DNA of 64,000 bases from Mycolicibacterium boenickei (GCF_010731295.1 NZ_AP022579.1:5456001-5520000), one strand, 5' to 3'; positions 50,409-59,842 are shown, counted from the stretch's first letter. Translations and numbers: made by a program. Notes: generated from the sequence alone by a model not told the origin.

Positions 50409-51557
50409 ATGACCAATGACGTCGCCATCATCGGCGTCGGCCTGCACCCGTTCGGCCGCTTCGAAGGCAAGTCCGCGATGGCCATGGGCGTGGACGCCAT
50501 CTTCGCCGCGGTCGCTGATGCCGGAATAGAGTGGCGCCACATCCAAGCTGCAACGGGCGGCAGTTGGACGGTGGCGAACCCGGACGCGATCGTCGGGATG
50601 GTCGGGCTGACCGGCATCCCGTTCACCAACGTGTTCAACGCATGCGCCACCGCCGCCAGCGCCACCAAGGCCTGTGCCGATGGGATCCGGCTCGGTGACT
50701 ACGACATCGGGATCGCGATCGGCCTGGACAAGCACCCCCGCGGCGCGTTCACCGAAGACCCGTCGCTGGTCGGGATGCCCAGCTGGTACGCCGAGAACGG
50801 CCAGTACCTCACCACCCAGTTCTTCGGGATGAAGGCCAACCGCTACCTGCACGAGCACAACATCTCGCAGCGCACCCTGGCCAAGGTGGCCAACAAGAAC
50901 TTCCGCAACGGCGCGCTGAACCCGAACGCGTTCCGGCGCAAGCCGATCAGCGAGGACGACATCCTCAACTCGACGATGCTCAACTACCCGTTGACCCAGT
51001 ACATGTTCTGTGCCCCGGACGAGGGTGCCGCGGCGGTGGTGATGTGCCGCGCGGACATCGCCCACCGGTACACCGACAAGCCCGTGTATCTGAAGGCTGT
51101 CGAAGTCCGGACACGGCGGTACGGCGCCTACGAGGTCAACACCACCTGCGCACCGGTGGAGGAAGACGTGGCGCCGACGGTGTACGCCGCCCGGGCCGCG
51201 TTCGAGAAGGCCGGTGTGGCACCCGAAGACGTCGACGTCGTCCAACTGCAGGACACCGACGCCGGCGCCGAGATCATCCACATGGCCGAATGCGGATTCT
51301 GCGCCGACGGCGACCAGGAGAAGCTGCTGGCCGACGGCGCCACCGAGATCGGCGGCTCCCTACCGATCAACACCGACGGCGGCCTGATCGCCAACGGCGA
51401 GCCCATCGGCGCCTCCGGGCTGCGCCAGATCCACGAACTGGTACGGCAACTCCGTGGCCAGGCCGGCGACCGGCAGGTACCGGGCAATCCCCGCGTCGGC
51501 TTCGCCCAGCTCTACGGCGCCCCCGGCACCGCCGGCGCCACCGTCCTGACGCTCTGA
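50409..51557 (+). CDS. Thiolase-like lipid-transfer protein / putative retro-aldolase (Ltp type)
   Basis: A 382-residue thiolase-fold protein. It keeps Cys79 (NACATAASA), but the thiolase catalytic His of GHPxGASG is Glu331 (NGEPIGASG), and the second Cys of the CxG motif is Tyr369 (QLYGAPG). That pattern fits the non-canonical Ltp2-type members, which cleave beta-hydroxyacyl-CoA by retro-aldol chemistry with a DUF35 partner, here encoded just upstream. The neighbours (CoA ligases, acyl-CoA dehydrogenases, hydratases) would produce such a substrate. Confidence 0.88.
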   Translation: MTNDVAIIGVGLHPFGRFEGKSAMAMGVDAIFAAVADAGIEWRHIQAATGGSWTVANPDAIVGMVGLTGIPFTNVFNACATAASATKACADGIRLGDYDIGIAIGLDKHPRGAFTEDPSLVGMPSWYAENGQYLTTQFFGMKANRYLHEHNISQRTLAKVANKNFRNGALNPNAFRRKPISEDDILNSTMLNYPLTQYMFCAPDEGAAAVVMCRADIAHRYTDKPVYLKAVEVRTRRYGAYEVNTTCAPVEEDVAPTVYAARAAFEKAGVAPEDVDVVQLQDTDAGAEIIHMAECGFCADGDQEKLLADGATEIGGSLPINTDGGLIANGEPIGASGLRQIHELVRQLRGQAGDRQVPGNPRVGFAQLYGAPGTAGATVLTL

Positions 51558-51593
51558 CTCTCATGGCCGAGCGGGAGAAAAGGAACCACCACC

Positions 51594-52838
51594 GTGACTG
51601 AACATTCCGTCGAACAGTTCAGGGACGCACCGATTTTCGATGCCGACCAGCACATGTACGAAACCGGTGAGGCGCTGACGAAGTTTCTCCCGGACAGGTA
51701 CTCACGTGCGGTGCAGTACGCCCAGATCGGCCGTCAGACCCGGGTGGTGATCAACAACCGGGTCACCGACTTCATCCCGAATCCGACCTTCGAGCGGGTG
51801 GCGGCTCCCGGCGCGCACGAGAAGTTCTTCGCCGGCGAGAACACCGAGGGATTGACCTTGCGCGAGATGCAGGGCAAGGCGATCGACGCACCCGCGGCCA
51901 CCCGTAACCCCGACGACCGTGTCGCGGAGCTGGACCGCCAGGGTGTGGTCGAGGCCCTGAACTATCCCACCCTGGGTAGCCTCGTCGAGCACTCCAGCGC
52001 CGACGACCCTCAGCTCACGCTGGCGATCGTCCACGCGCTGAACGAGTGGATTCTCGAGCACTGGAGCTTCAACCACGCCGACCGGGTGTTCTCGACACCT
52101 ATCATCAATCTGTCCGAAGTCGATGCGGCGCAACGTGAACTGGAATGGATCCTCGACCACGGGGCCAAGGTCGCGCTGATCAAACCCGGTCCGGTCAACG
52201 GCCTGCATGGCTGGCGCTCCCCCGCCCTGCCGGAGTTCGACCCGTTCTGGCGTGACGTCGAGGCCGCCGGCCTACCCATCGTGTTGCACGCCAGCTATCC
52301 CCCGCTCGATGACTACGTCAACAAGTGGGAGCCGCCCCACACTCAGAACTTCATGGCGCAGAGCGCGTTCCGGTGGATGGTGCTGGGACACCGCGAGATC
52401 GCCGACATGCTGACCGCACTGATCTGCCACGGCACGCTGACCCGGTTCCCGGAGCTGCGCATCGCCAGCGTCGAGAACGGCAGCAGCTGGATCTTCCCGC
52501 TGTTCCACGATTTCGCAGACCTGTACAAGAAGATGCCGCAGAACTTCCCCGAGCATCCGCACGACGTATTCCGTCGCAACATCTGGGTCAGCCCGTTCTG
52601 GGAAGGCTGCGTGTCCGACGTGGTGGAGACGGTCGGATGGGACAAGGTGCTGTTCGGCTCGGACTACCCGCACCCCGAGGGCCTGGCCGAACCGAAAGGC
52701 TTCTGGAAGTACGCCGAGGGCATGGATATTCGCCGCACCTACGACTTCATGGGCGACAACGCACGACGGTTCATGGGACTGCCCATCGCCAACCCTGATC
52801 CCGGCGCGGTCAAACCGCCGGCGCTCGCCGGCGCCTGA
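51594..52838 (+). CDS. Amidohydrolase-2 family metal-dependent protein
   Basis: A 414-residue TIM-barrel amidohydrolase with FDADQHMYE at the N-terminus, IVLHASYPP in the middle and FGSDYPHPEG near the C-terminus as likely metal and catalytic positions. It shares the segment DFIPNPTFE with the gene at 57657 (HFIPNPTFD), so the two are close paralogues. Third gene of the DUF35 operon. GTG start behind AAGGA. Ends at terminator B copy 2. Confidence 0.87.
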   Translation: MTEHSVEQFRDAPIFDADQHMYETGEALTKFLPDRYSRAVQYAQIGRQTRVVINNRVTDFIPNPTFERVAAPGAHEKFFAGENTEGLTLREMQGKAIDAPAATRNPDDRVAELDRQGVVEALNYPTLGSLVEHSSADDPQLTLAIVHALNEWILEHWSFNHADRVFSTPIINLSEVDAAQRELEWILDHGAKVALIKPGPVNGLHGWRSPALPEFDPFWRDVEAAGLPIVLHASYPPLDDYVNKWEPPHTQNFMAQSAFRWMVLGHREIADMLTALICHGTLTRFPELRIASVENGSSWIFPLFHDFADLYKKMPQNFPEHPHDVFRRNIWVSPFWEGCVSDVVETVGWDKVLFGSDYPHPEGLAEPKGFWKYAEGMDIRRTYDFMGDNARRFMGLPIANPDPGAVKPPALAGA

Positions 52839-52855
52839 GCGGCCGTTCAAGCTCG

Positions 52856-52913
52856 CGAGCAGACACAAAACTGCCTGTTTGACATGTGAAATGGGCAGTT
52901 TCGTGTCTGCTCG
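52856..52913. terminator. Hairpin element B, copy 2 (bidirectional terminator)
   Basis: CGAGCAGACAC then AAAACTGCC pairs with GGGCAGTTT then CGTGTCTGCTCG (one mismatch). It lies between the convergent amidohydrolase and acyl-CoA dehydrogenase ends. A half-copy (TCTGCTCGCG) recurs next to the stop of the latter at about 52955. Confidence 0.75.
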
Positions 52914-52963
52914 GCATCTGGCGGAAGCTTGAGGAGGCAAATGCAGCCCGTAGTCTGCTCGCG

Positions 52964-54139
52964 CTAGGAAGCCTTCGCCTTGGGAGCTGAGTAGTTGGGC
53001 TTCCCGAGACCGAGCACGTGCTGGGCGATCATGTTGCGGAACACTTCGAGCGTTCCGCCGTAAATGCCCACCAATGGCGCGAACCGGTAGACGTACTCAC
53101 TGCGGTCATCGGCTCCCCCGTCGGCCCCGACCGGCAGTGCGGCGACTGATCCCGCGATATCCATCAGGTCCGGGGCAATGTCACGCATGGTCTGCGCCAG
53201 CGCCACCCGGCCGAAGATGCTGGGTGACGACAGGGACGCCTCCAAGCGAGCCACACTGCGCCCCAAGCGGTAAGCCACCGATCCATCGTCGACGGCACCG
53301 GACCTGCCGACGAGTGCAGCCACATTGTCGGCCGCCTCGGCCATGAATCCGGCCTGGTGCATCATGATCGCGACATCGGCCAGGCCGTCGTCGGCGGCCG
53401 CGACCGCCCCGTGCTCGGCATCCAGCGGCTCCCGCACCACCGTCCAGCCACCGTTGACATCACCGAGCCGGTACTTGTCGTCGACCCGCACGTCGGAGTA
53501 GTAGACGATGTTGGTGCGGTCACCGTCGATGGTGCGGATGCCCTGGATCTCGATGCCGTCGGAGTCCAGCGGCACCAGGAACATGGTCAGGCTCTTGTGT
53601 TTCGGTGCTTCCGGATCGGTGTTGGTGATCAGGAAGACGTACTGGCAGTTGTGCGCACCGGTGGTGAACATCTTGGATCCGTTGATCACCCATTGGTCAC
53701 CGTCACGCACCGCGCGGGTCTTGCAGGTGGCGACATCCGACCCGCCCTCAGGCTCGGTGTAACCCAGGCACATTCGCACGGTGCCGTCGAAAACCCCGCG
53801 CAGCACATCGTCGCGGATCTCCGGGGACGCGAACTTCGCCACCGACCGGGCGATCATGACGGTGGTCCCCCAGGTCACCCACGGCACCTCGGCGCGTCGC
53901 TTCTCCAATTGCCAGATGCGTGACTGCACCCGGGAGAAGCCGCCGTCGGCCTCGGGCTTGAATTCCTTCTCCAGGTAGCCGGCCGCGCCCAGGGCCAGGT
54001 GCACGCCCTCGTGGAAGTTGTCGCCGGTTTCGCGGTCATGCCGAATGACATCCTCGGTGACGATGCGTCCCAGGAACTCTCGTACCTCGGTACGGAACGC
54101 CTCGTCCTCCACGGACAGTTCGACTGTTGAGAAATCCAT
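52964..54139 (-). CDS. Acyl-CoA dehydrogenase, subunit A of a pair
   Basis: A 391-residue flavoprotein dehydrogenase: CLGYTEPEGGSDVATCKT, FTTGAHNCQYVFLIT and the C-terminal YGGTLEVFRNMIAQHVLGLGKP. It lies 7 bp behind a second, shorter dehydrogenase. In mycobacteria such adjacent FadE pairs form alpha2-beta2 heterotetramers that act on bulky steroid or terpenoid acyl-CoA. Start at ATG 54139 after AGGA. Last gene of a six-gene operon from 59730. Confidence 0.9.
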   Translation of the reverse strand: MDFSTVELSVEDEAFRTEVREFLGRIVTEDVIRHDRETGDNFHEGVHLALGAAGYLEKEFKPEADGGFSRVQSRIWQLEKRRAEVPWVTWGTTVMIARSVAKFASPEIRDDVLRGVFDGTVRMCLGYTEPEGGSDVATCKTRAVRDGDQWVINGSKMFTTGAHNCQYVFLITNTDPEAPKHKSLTMFLVPLDSDGIEIQGIRTIDGDRTNIVYYSDVRVDDKYRLGDVNGGWTVVREPLDAEHGAVAAADDGLADVAIMMHQAGFMAEAADNVAALVGRSGAVDDGSVAYRLGRSVARLEASLSSPSIFGRVALAQTMRDIAPDLMDIAGSVAALPVGADGGADDRSEYVYRFAPLVGIYGGTLEVFRNMIAQHVLGLGKPNYSAPKAKAS

Positions 54140-54146
54140 GGTTGTC

Positions 54147-55193
54147 CTAAACCTCGCTGCTTTCCCGGGCGGCCACAATCTGAGCGATGCGGACCGCGGA
54201 GGCGCCGGGGTCACCGCCGGCCAGTGCCCAGCCTCGGGCCCGTACCAGGTACGCGGTAGCCGCTGCCTCCGCGGACACCCCCAGCCCACCTTGAACGTGT
54301 ACCGCCATGGTGGCGGCCTTGGCGGCCTCCTCCGCCATGAAGACGAACGCCGACGGGGCCAATTCCGACCGCTCGTCGGGCTCGTTGTCGAGGAACCACG
54401 CGGCCCGACGTACCAGGCCCCGCCCGCTCTGGACGGTGATCGCGATGTTGGCCAGCGGATGGGAGATGCCTTGCAGCGTGCCGATCGGCACGCCGAGGGT
54501 GTAGCGCGACTTGGCGAACTCGGCGGCAATCGTCATGGTCTCCTCGACCAGCCCCACCAGCGCGGCGGCCGTCAGCAAACGCCATTCATCCAGTGCCCGT
54601 TGATATTCGGCCACCGCTTCGGCACCGCCGGCCAGCACCACCCGCGAGTCCGCGGCGGCCGGATCCACCCACGCCATCGGCAGCTTTCCGATGTTGTCGA
54701 CGCGCGCCGGCCGGCTGGAGAATCCCAGCTGCACGATGCTCTCCCCGTCGCGGACGACGATGTGGTCGGCGATCGACCCGGCCGGGACGAGCCGTGAGCC
54801 GGCTGGTGCGACCTGCTGAGGGTCGATCGCCACCAACTGGGTGCCGTTGACGACGTCCTCCGACTCGAGAGCACCCAGCCGTGCGAGCAAGCGTGCCGCC
54901 ACGACGTGGTCGATCCACGGCACCGGCGCCAGCGAGCGCCCCAGTTCCTCGGCCACCAAGGTCAGGTCCACCAGGGTCGCCCCGTCGCCGCCGACGGATT
55001 CCGGGAGTGCCATCGTGGTGGCTCCCATGGCGCACAACCGTTCCCACAGACTCTTGTCGAACCCTGACGGTTCGGCCGCGCGCACGGTTTCGATGTCGGA
55101 GTGCGTCTTGAAGAACTGCCGGTACGCGGTCTGCAGGTCGACGTGGTCCTCGGTCAGGCTGTAATCCAGCCTGCGCAGTTCATAGCGGTCCAT
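54147..55193 (-). CDS. Acyl-CoA dehydrogenase, subunit B of a pair
   Basis: A 348-residue dehydrogenase-fold protein with a shortened middle domain. It keeps LPESVGGDGATLVDL, EFAKSRYTLGVPIGTLQGISH and VHVQGGLGVSAEAAATAYL, but not the Thr-Gln-Glu motifs of the A subunit. This fits the beta role in a heterotetramer. Its start overlaps the stop of the upstream amidohydrolase by one base (TGATG), so translation is coupled. Confidence 0.88.
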   Translation of the reverse strand: MDRYELRRLDYSLTEDHVDLQTAYRQFFKTHSDIETVRAAEPSGFDKSLWERLCAMGATTMALPESVGGDGATLVDLTLVAEELGRSLAPVPWIDHVVAARLLARLGALESEDVVNGTQLVAIDPQQVAPAGSRLVPAGSIADHIVVRDGESIVQLGFSSRPARVDNIGKLPMAWVDPAAADSRVVLAGGAEAVAEYQRALDEWRLLTAAALVGLVEETMTIAAEFAKSRYTLGVPIGTLQGISHPLANIAITVQSGRGLVRRAAWFLDNEPDERSELAPSAFVFMAEEAAKAATMAVHVQGGLGVSAEAAATAYLVRARGWALAGGDPGASAVRIAQIVAARESSEV

Positions 55194-56035
55194 CAGCGCT
55201 CCATTTCCGGGCCGTCGCCGAAGAAGAACTCCGCAGCGTTGTTGTAGAGATAGTTGTCCAGCACGTCGGCAGGCAGGTCGAGCGCCAGCGCCTCGGGCAC
55301 TACGCGCTGCATGCGCAGCACCGGGAAGTCCGAGGCGAAGATGACCTTGCCCTTCCCTCGGGTCCGCATGAAGTGCAGCAGGGACTCCGGCAGCCGCTTG
55401 GGCGACCAGGCCGACGTCATCAACCGTAGGTTCTGGTACTTGATCAGCATCCGAATCGCGATGTCCCACCATGGATCCGCTCCATGGATCATGCAAAGCT
55501 TCAATTCCGGGAACCGCACGCACACCCGGTCGAGGTGGATGGGGTTCTGCACCTCACCGGGGATCGGCGGACCGGGGATGCCCGTGTTGACGCACAACGG
55601 CAGTTCCAGCTCGGCGCATTTGGTGTAGAGCGGGTAGTAGACCGCATCGCTCGGTGGATACTGCCCGTCACCCCAGAAGCTCGGGCCCACAACGGCGTAC
55701 GCGACCGGCAAGTCAGCCACGACGGCTGCCAGTTCTCGCAACGACGGCATGGGGCGCAACAGGTTCACCCCGCCCATCGCCAGCGCGAACCGGTCGGGCT
55801 GGGCCTCGACGAACTTCCGCGCGGTCACCGACGGCTTGGCCAGGGAATCCATCAGGATGGCCTTCTGCACCCCGTGGGTGTCCATTTCATCGAGCAGCTC
55901 GGACAGGTCGATGGGGTCGTACATCGACTGCGGGCCCTTGAAGTAATCGTCGCGCACCTTCTTCATGAAGGTGGGCTGGTTCTCGGTCTCGCCGAAGTGC
56001 ACGTTGGCCAGACAGTCAATCACCTTGTGATTCAT
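55193..56035 (-). CDS. Amidohydrolase-2 family protein (short form)
   Basis: A 280-residue ACMSD-like barrel, shorter than its three relatives. Landmarks are VIDCLANVHFGE, LCMIHGADPWWD and IFASDFPVLRM (Asp). The family includes decarboxylases and hydrolases of ring-opened acids. It sits between the CoA ligase and the dehydrogenase pair, with a 4-nt overlap to the ligase. The specific reaction is unknown. Confidence 0.82.
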   Translation of the reverse strand: MNHKVIDCLANVHFGETENQPTFMKKVRDDYFKGPQSMYDPIDLSELLDEMDTHGVQKAILMDSLAKPSVTARKFVEAQPDRFALAMGGVNLLRPMPSLRELAAVVADLPVAYAVVGPSFWGDGQYPPSDAVYYPLYTKCAELELPLCVNTGIPGPPIPGEVQNPIHLDRVCVRFPELKLCMIHGADPWWDIAIRMLIKYQNLRLMTSAWSPKRLPESLLHFMRTRGKGKVIFASDFPVLRMQRVVPEALALDLPADVLDNYLYNNAAEFFFGDGPEMER

Positions 56036-57648
56036 GCTTTTATCTCCGCTTGTTGCGACGCCAGGCGCTTGGCCCAGCGGTAATCGGCCTTGCCGTTGCC
56101 GAGTCTGCGGATCTCCTCGACGAACAGCACGTCCTTGGGCAGTTTGAACCGGGCCAATCGGGTGCCGCAGTGCTCCCGCAGCGCGGCGACGTCGACGGCG
56201 TCGCGGACCGACACCAGAGCGACAACCTCCTCACCCCATCGCTCACTGGGCCGGCCGACAGCCAGGGCATCCACCACGTGGGGGTGTGCCCGCAGGGCTT
56301 CCTCGATCTCCTCGACGAAGACCTTTTCCCCACCGGTGTTGACCACCAGCGAATCCCGGCCCAGCAGGCGCAGGGTGCCGTCAGCGTCGAGGGAGGCGCG
56401 GTCACCCGAGACCACCACCCGTTCGCCGGCCACCTCGGGGAAGGTCTTCGCCGTCGCCGCCTCGTCGTTGAAGTAGCCGAGCGGAATCCGGCCGTTGCGG
56501 GCCACCCAGCCCACCTCGCTGTCACCGGGAGCCAGGAAGCGGGAGTAGTCGTCGGCGAGCACCAGGCCACCGGCGCGCAGCTGGAAGGTTTCGGCGGTCG
56601 GGGTTTCGCGCTGGGTATGGCCGAATCCCATGTTGCCGGTCTCCGAGGACCCGAACCCGTTGATGACGGTGATCTGCGGGATGTGCTCCAGCAGTGCACG
56701 TTGATGTTTCGGGTTGGTCGCGGCACCGCCGGTGCCGATCGCGAACATCGCCGACAGGTCGTAGGAGCGCCGGCCCAACTCCTCGACGATCGGTCCGGCG
56801 TAGGCATCGCCCACCATCGTCATCAGCCCGACCTTCTCCCGCTGCGCGGTTTCGAGCACCGCACGTGGGTCGAAACGTGGCTTGGTGTCGTGCAGCACCA
56901 CAGTCTGACCGGACAACAAGCCGGAGAACGCGGTCCACATCCCGGCGGCATGCATCAACGGCGACACAGCGAACCACGGCGGGCCTGCGTTGGCCACCTT
57001 GGCGTGGATTTCGCCCACCTGGTCGTGGTCGGCGCCGTTCATCGATGACACGTAGATGTCGGCCTGGCGCCACATCACCCCTTTGGGACGGCCGGTCGTG
57101 CCGCCCGTGCAGACCATGAGCAGATCGTCGGGTGACGGGGCGATGTCGCGGTCGGTATCCCCCTGCGCCAGCGCATCTTCCAGTCTCACGGCATTCGGCA
57201 GCTCGGTACCGTCGCCGTCGTCGACGGAGATCAGCACCTCGGCGACACCATCACCGAGCACGTCGGCGAACTTGTCCCCGAGTGAGCGGTGGTAGATCAC
57301 CGCACGCGGTTTCAGGTAGGCCAGCAGGTCGGCCACCTCGCCCGGTGTGTAGTAGTAGTTCACGTTCACCGGGACGGTGCGCGCCTTGAGGCAGCCGATC
57401 ACCACCTCGGGGTACCGGTCGTTGTGCATGACCAGCGCGACAACGTCCTGACCGCACTCCCAGCGGTTCAGATCCCGACGTTCCCGGAACGCGCCCAGCC
57501 CGCGCGAGGCAAGGTAGTTCGCCAGCCGGCGGGTCAGGTCAGCGCCCTGCGCGAAGGTGGTGCGGCGATCGCCGCACACCGTCATCTCGCGGTCGGGCAC
57601 CGCCTCGGCGATCGCATCGACGACGGCGCCGATCGTCCATTCGACCAT
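56032..57648 (-). CDS. Acyl-CoA synthetase (FadD19-like), paralogue 2
   Basis: A 538-residue ANL ligase with CTGGTTGRPKGVMWRQADIY, GFGSSETG, GRDSLVVNTGGEKVFVEEIE and the catalytic Lys in GNGKADYRWAKRL. Paralogue of 39978-41621, both resembling FadD19/FadD17 (steroid side-chain CoA ligases). Each carries an extra segment near residue 55. Having two implies either two acid intermediates or a later acid released by ring opening. Stop overlaps the next amidohydrolase start by 4 nt. Confidence 0.9.
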   Translation of the reverse strand: MVEWTIGAVVDAIAEAVPDREMTVCGDRRTTFAQGADLTRRLANYLASRGLGAFRERRDLNRWECGQDVVALVMHNDRYPEVVIGCLKARTVPVNVNYYYTPGEVADLLAYLKPRAVIYHRSLGDKFADVLGDGVAEVLISVDDGDGTELPNAVRLEDALAQGDTDRDIAPSPDDLLMVCTGGTTGRPKGVMWRQADIYVSSMNGADHDQVGEIHAKVANAGPPWFAVSPLMHAAGMWTAFSGLLSGQTVVLHDTKPRFDPRAVLETAQREKVGLMTMVGDAYAGPIVEELGRRSYDLSAMFAIGTGGAATNPKHQRALLEHIPQITVINGFGSSETGNMGFGHTQRETPTAETFQLRAGGLVLADDYSRFLAPGDSEVGWVARNGRIPLGYFNDEAATAKTFPEVAGERVVVSGDRASLDADGTLRLLGRDSLVVNTGGEKVFVEEIEEALRAHPHVVDALAVGRPSERWGEEVVALVSVRDAVDVAALREHCGTRLARFKLPKDVLFVEEIRRLGNGKADYRWAKRLASQQAEIKA

Positions 57649-57656
57649 GGCGGCGG

Positions 57657-58904
57657 CTAGACCGACACCAGGCCCGCGACGCCAGGCGCGGTCCGGGTCG
57701 GGTCACCCAGAAGCTCAAGAGCGTTGTCCCGCATGACTTTTCTGGTGTCCTCGAGGCTGAACTCCGGGAACTGCGGGATGTCGGCGGTGAAGGTGGTCGG
57801 GTCGGCCAGGCCCTCGCCGTGCGGCCAGTCCGAGCCGAACAGGATCTTGTCCACACCGATGGTGTCGGCGAGCAGCTTCACGTCGTCCTCGTAGTACGGC
57901 GCGATCCAGACGTTGTTGCGCAGCTGCTCGACCGGATCCTCCTTGAAGTGGTACGGCGCATTGTTGGCCGCCTTCTTCAGCCGCTTGATCAGCCGGTAGA
58001 CGAAGTACGAGCCGTTCTCGATGCTGCACACCTTGAGCTTGGGATGCCGGGTGAAGACCTGGTGCACGATCATCGAGGCCATGGTGTCGTGAATCGCGCG
58101 GTCATCCATGATCACCATGTCGAGCGGGTCGCGCTTGCCGAACCCCTTGAATACGCCGCTGCCGCCCCACAACGCCGGGACCGCCATGTATCCGGAGTCC
58201 GACAGATGGAAGACCACGGCGACACCGGCCTCGGCCAGGCGGGCCCACACCGGATCGTGCGACGGGTCCCCCAGGGACCGCGGCCGGACCGCACCCGGTA
58301 CCGGTGCCGGCCGCACACACACCAGCTTGGCGCCGCGGCCGATCACGAACTCGACTTCCTCGACCGCCTTGACCGGGTCCGCCAGCGAGATGATGGGCGC
58401 GGACACGAACCGTCCGTCGGGCCGGTCGAAGCCCCAGTCTTCGTCCAGCCACAGGTTGAAAGCGTGTACTGACGCCATGGTGGCCTCGATGTCGTGCTTG
58501 AGCCCCTCCTCCACGCCACACGCGAAAGTCGGCAGCATGAAGACGGTTTCGAGGCGCTGACGGTCGAGCACCTTCACCCGCGCATCGCGATTCTGGTATT
58601 CGGGATGATCGGAGAGCCGGTCGACCTTCATCAGGGAAGCCGGGTCCACGCCTTCGGGGATCTCGCCGCGGAACAGCAGGTCCAGGCAGCCCGGTTCGAT
58701 GATCGGGTCGAAGGTCGGGTTGGGGATGAAGTGGTTGACCGTTCCGCCCATCACCGCCAACGTGCGTTTGCCGTCCTGCACCATCTGAACACCACGGCTC
58801 CGGAACTCCTTGGGCAGGTGCCGGGTGAACGCATCGATCGGCTCGTAGTAGTGGTTGTCGACGTCGACGGCAAGGTACGGAAGCCGTTCGGGAGCTTCGG
58901 GCAT
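57657..58904 (-). CDS. Amidohydrolase-2 family metal-dependent protein
   Basis: A 415-residue amidohydrolase with VDVDNHYYEP, VVFHLSDSG and LFGSDWPHGEG as the likely active-site segments. It shares HFIPNPTF with the gene at 51594. It lies between the enoyl-CoA hydratase (1-bp gap) and the CoA ligase in the six-gene operon. Confidence 0.87.
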   Translation of the reverse strand: MPEAPERLPYLAVDVDNHYYEPIDAFTRHLPKEFRSRGVQMVQDGKRTLAVMGGTVNHFIPNPTFDPIIEPGCLDLLFRGEIPEGVDPASLMKVDRLSDHPEYQNRDARVKVLDRQRLETVFMLPTFACGVEEGLKHDIEATMASVHAFNLWLDEDWGFDRPDGRFVSAPIISLADPVKAVEEVEFVIGRGAKLVCVRPAPVPGAVRPRSLGDPSHDPVWARLAEAGVAVVFHLSDSGYMAVPALWGGSGVFKGFGKRDPLDMVIMDDRAIHDTMASMIVHQVFTRHPKLKVCSIENGSYFVYRLIKRLKKAANNAPYHFKEDPVEQLRNNVWIAPYYEDDVKLLADTIGVDKILFGSDWPHGEGLADPTTFTADIPQFPEFSLEDTRKVMRDNALELLGDPTRTAPGVAGLVSV

Positions 58905-58905
58905 G

Positions 58906-59730
58906 TCAGCAACCTTCTTTCAGGGGCGGGAAATTCGGGGGCCGTTTTTCGAAGAATGCGGTGATGCCCTCGACGAGATCGGGGCGGACCATGGACTCGT
59001 GCATGAGTTTCTCGGCCCGGTCACTCACGTCGGCGACGTTGTCGTTGGCGTCGCCGTAGAGCTGACGCTTGATCACCGCCATGGACGCCGGAGAGCAGTT
59101 GCGGGCCAGATCCTCGGCATACTCCAGGGCGCGGCCCAGTAGGTTCTCGGGCGCCACAACCTCTTTCACCAATCCGAGCTGGGCCGCTTCCTCGGCGAGG
59201 AAGGTCCGGCCACTCAAGAGCAGGTCCGCCGAGGCACCCCAGCCGGCCAGCCGCGGCAGGATCCAGGTGATGCCGTATTCGCCGATCAGTCCCCGGCGTG
59301 GGAAGGCGGTGGCGAATTTCGCTCCGGCCGCGGCGAATCGGACGTCGCACATCAGCGCGTGGGTGAGGCCGATGCCGACGCAGGCGCCGTTGATGGCGGC
59401 GATGACCGGCTTGCGCAATTCGGTGAGGAAATGCGGGTGGCGCTCGCCGACAATCTTGCTGACGTCGGTGTCCTCGGTGATGCCGGCGCCCAGGTCCTGC
59501 ATGGCGCCCATGTAGGCACCGGCGCAGAATCCGCGCCCACTCCCGGTCAGCACGATCGCCCGAACCGCGCGATCGGCCTCGGCGCGATCGAAATTCGCGT
59601 AGACGCCGGCAGAGATGTCCGCACCCCACGAGTTCAGCCGGTCCGGACGGTTCAGCGTGATGACGGCGACACCGGCATCTGTCGTCTCGTAGAGCACCGC
59701 ATCGGTTCCCACGCTGTCGGCGACCGTCAT
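58906..59730 (-). CDS. Enoyl-CoA hydratase/isomerase-family protein
   Basis: A 274-residue crotonase-fold protein with the oxyanion segments GFCAGAYMGAM and INGACVGIGLTHALMCD, then FPRRGLIGEYGITWILPRL. It hydrates or isomerises an enoyl-CoA, although some members open rings or decarboxylate. GGAGG lies 9 nt upstream of ATG 59730. First gene of the operon running to 52964 under operator site 11. Confidence 0.88.
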   Translation of the reverse strand: MTVADSVGTDAVLYETTDAGVAVITLNRPDRLNSWGADISAGVYANFDRAEADRAVRAIVLTGSGRGFCAGAYMGAMQDLGAGITEDTDVSKIVGERHPHFLTELRKPVIAAINGACVGIGLTHALMCDVRFAAAGAKFATAFPRRGLIGEYGITWILPRLAGWGASADLLLSGRTFLAEEAAQLGLVKEVVAPENLLGRALEYAEDLARNCSPASMAVIKRQLYGDANDNVADVSDRAEKLMHESMVRPDLVEGITAFFEKRPPNFPPLKEGC

Positions 59731-59773
59731 GCGCCGCTACCTCCCCGAAGCCACACCAGCCGTTCAGACATAC

Positions 59774-59794
59774 ATACTGTATACCTATCGGTAG
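59774..59794. promoter_or_regulatory. Island operator, site 11
   Basis: ATACTGTAT, ACC, TATCGGTAG. It lies 43 bp upstream of the first gene of the 59730-52964 operon. Confidence 0.65.
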
Positions 59795-59842
59795 TGCATT
59801 CCGCAAGCCTGGTGTTGGCGTCGCGACCTGCGCAAAGACGGT

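Noticed and set aside
24404..52913. CRISPR-like repeats
   Set aside because: The recurring GAGCAGAC arms are inverted, only two full copies exist 28 kb apart, and there are no regularly spaced direct repeats or cas genes.
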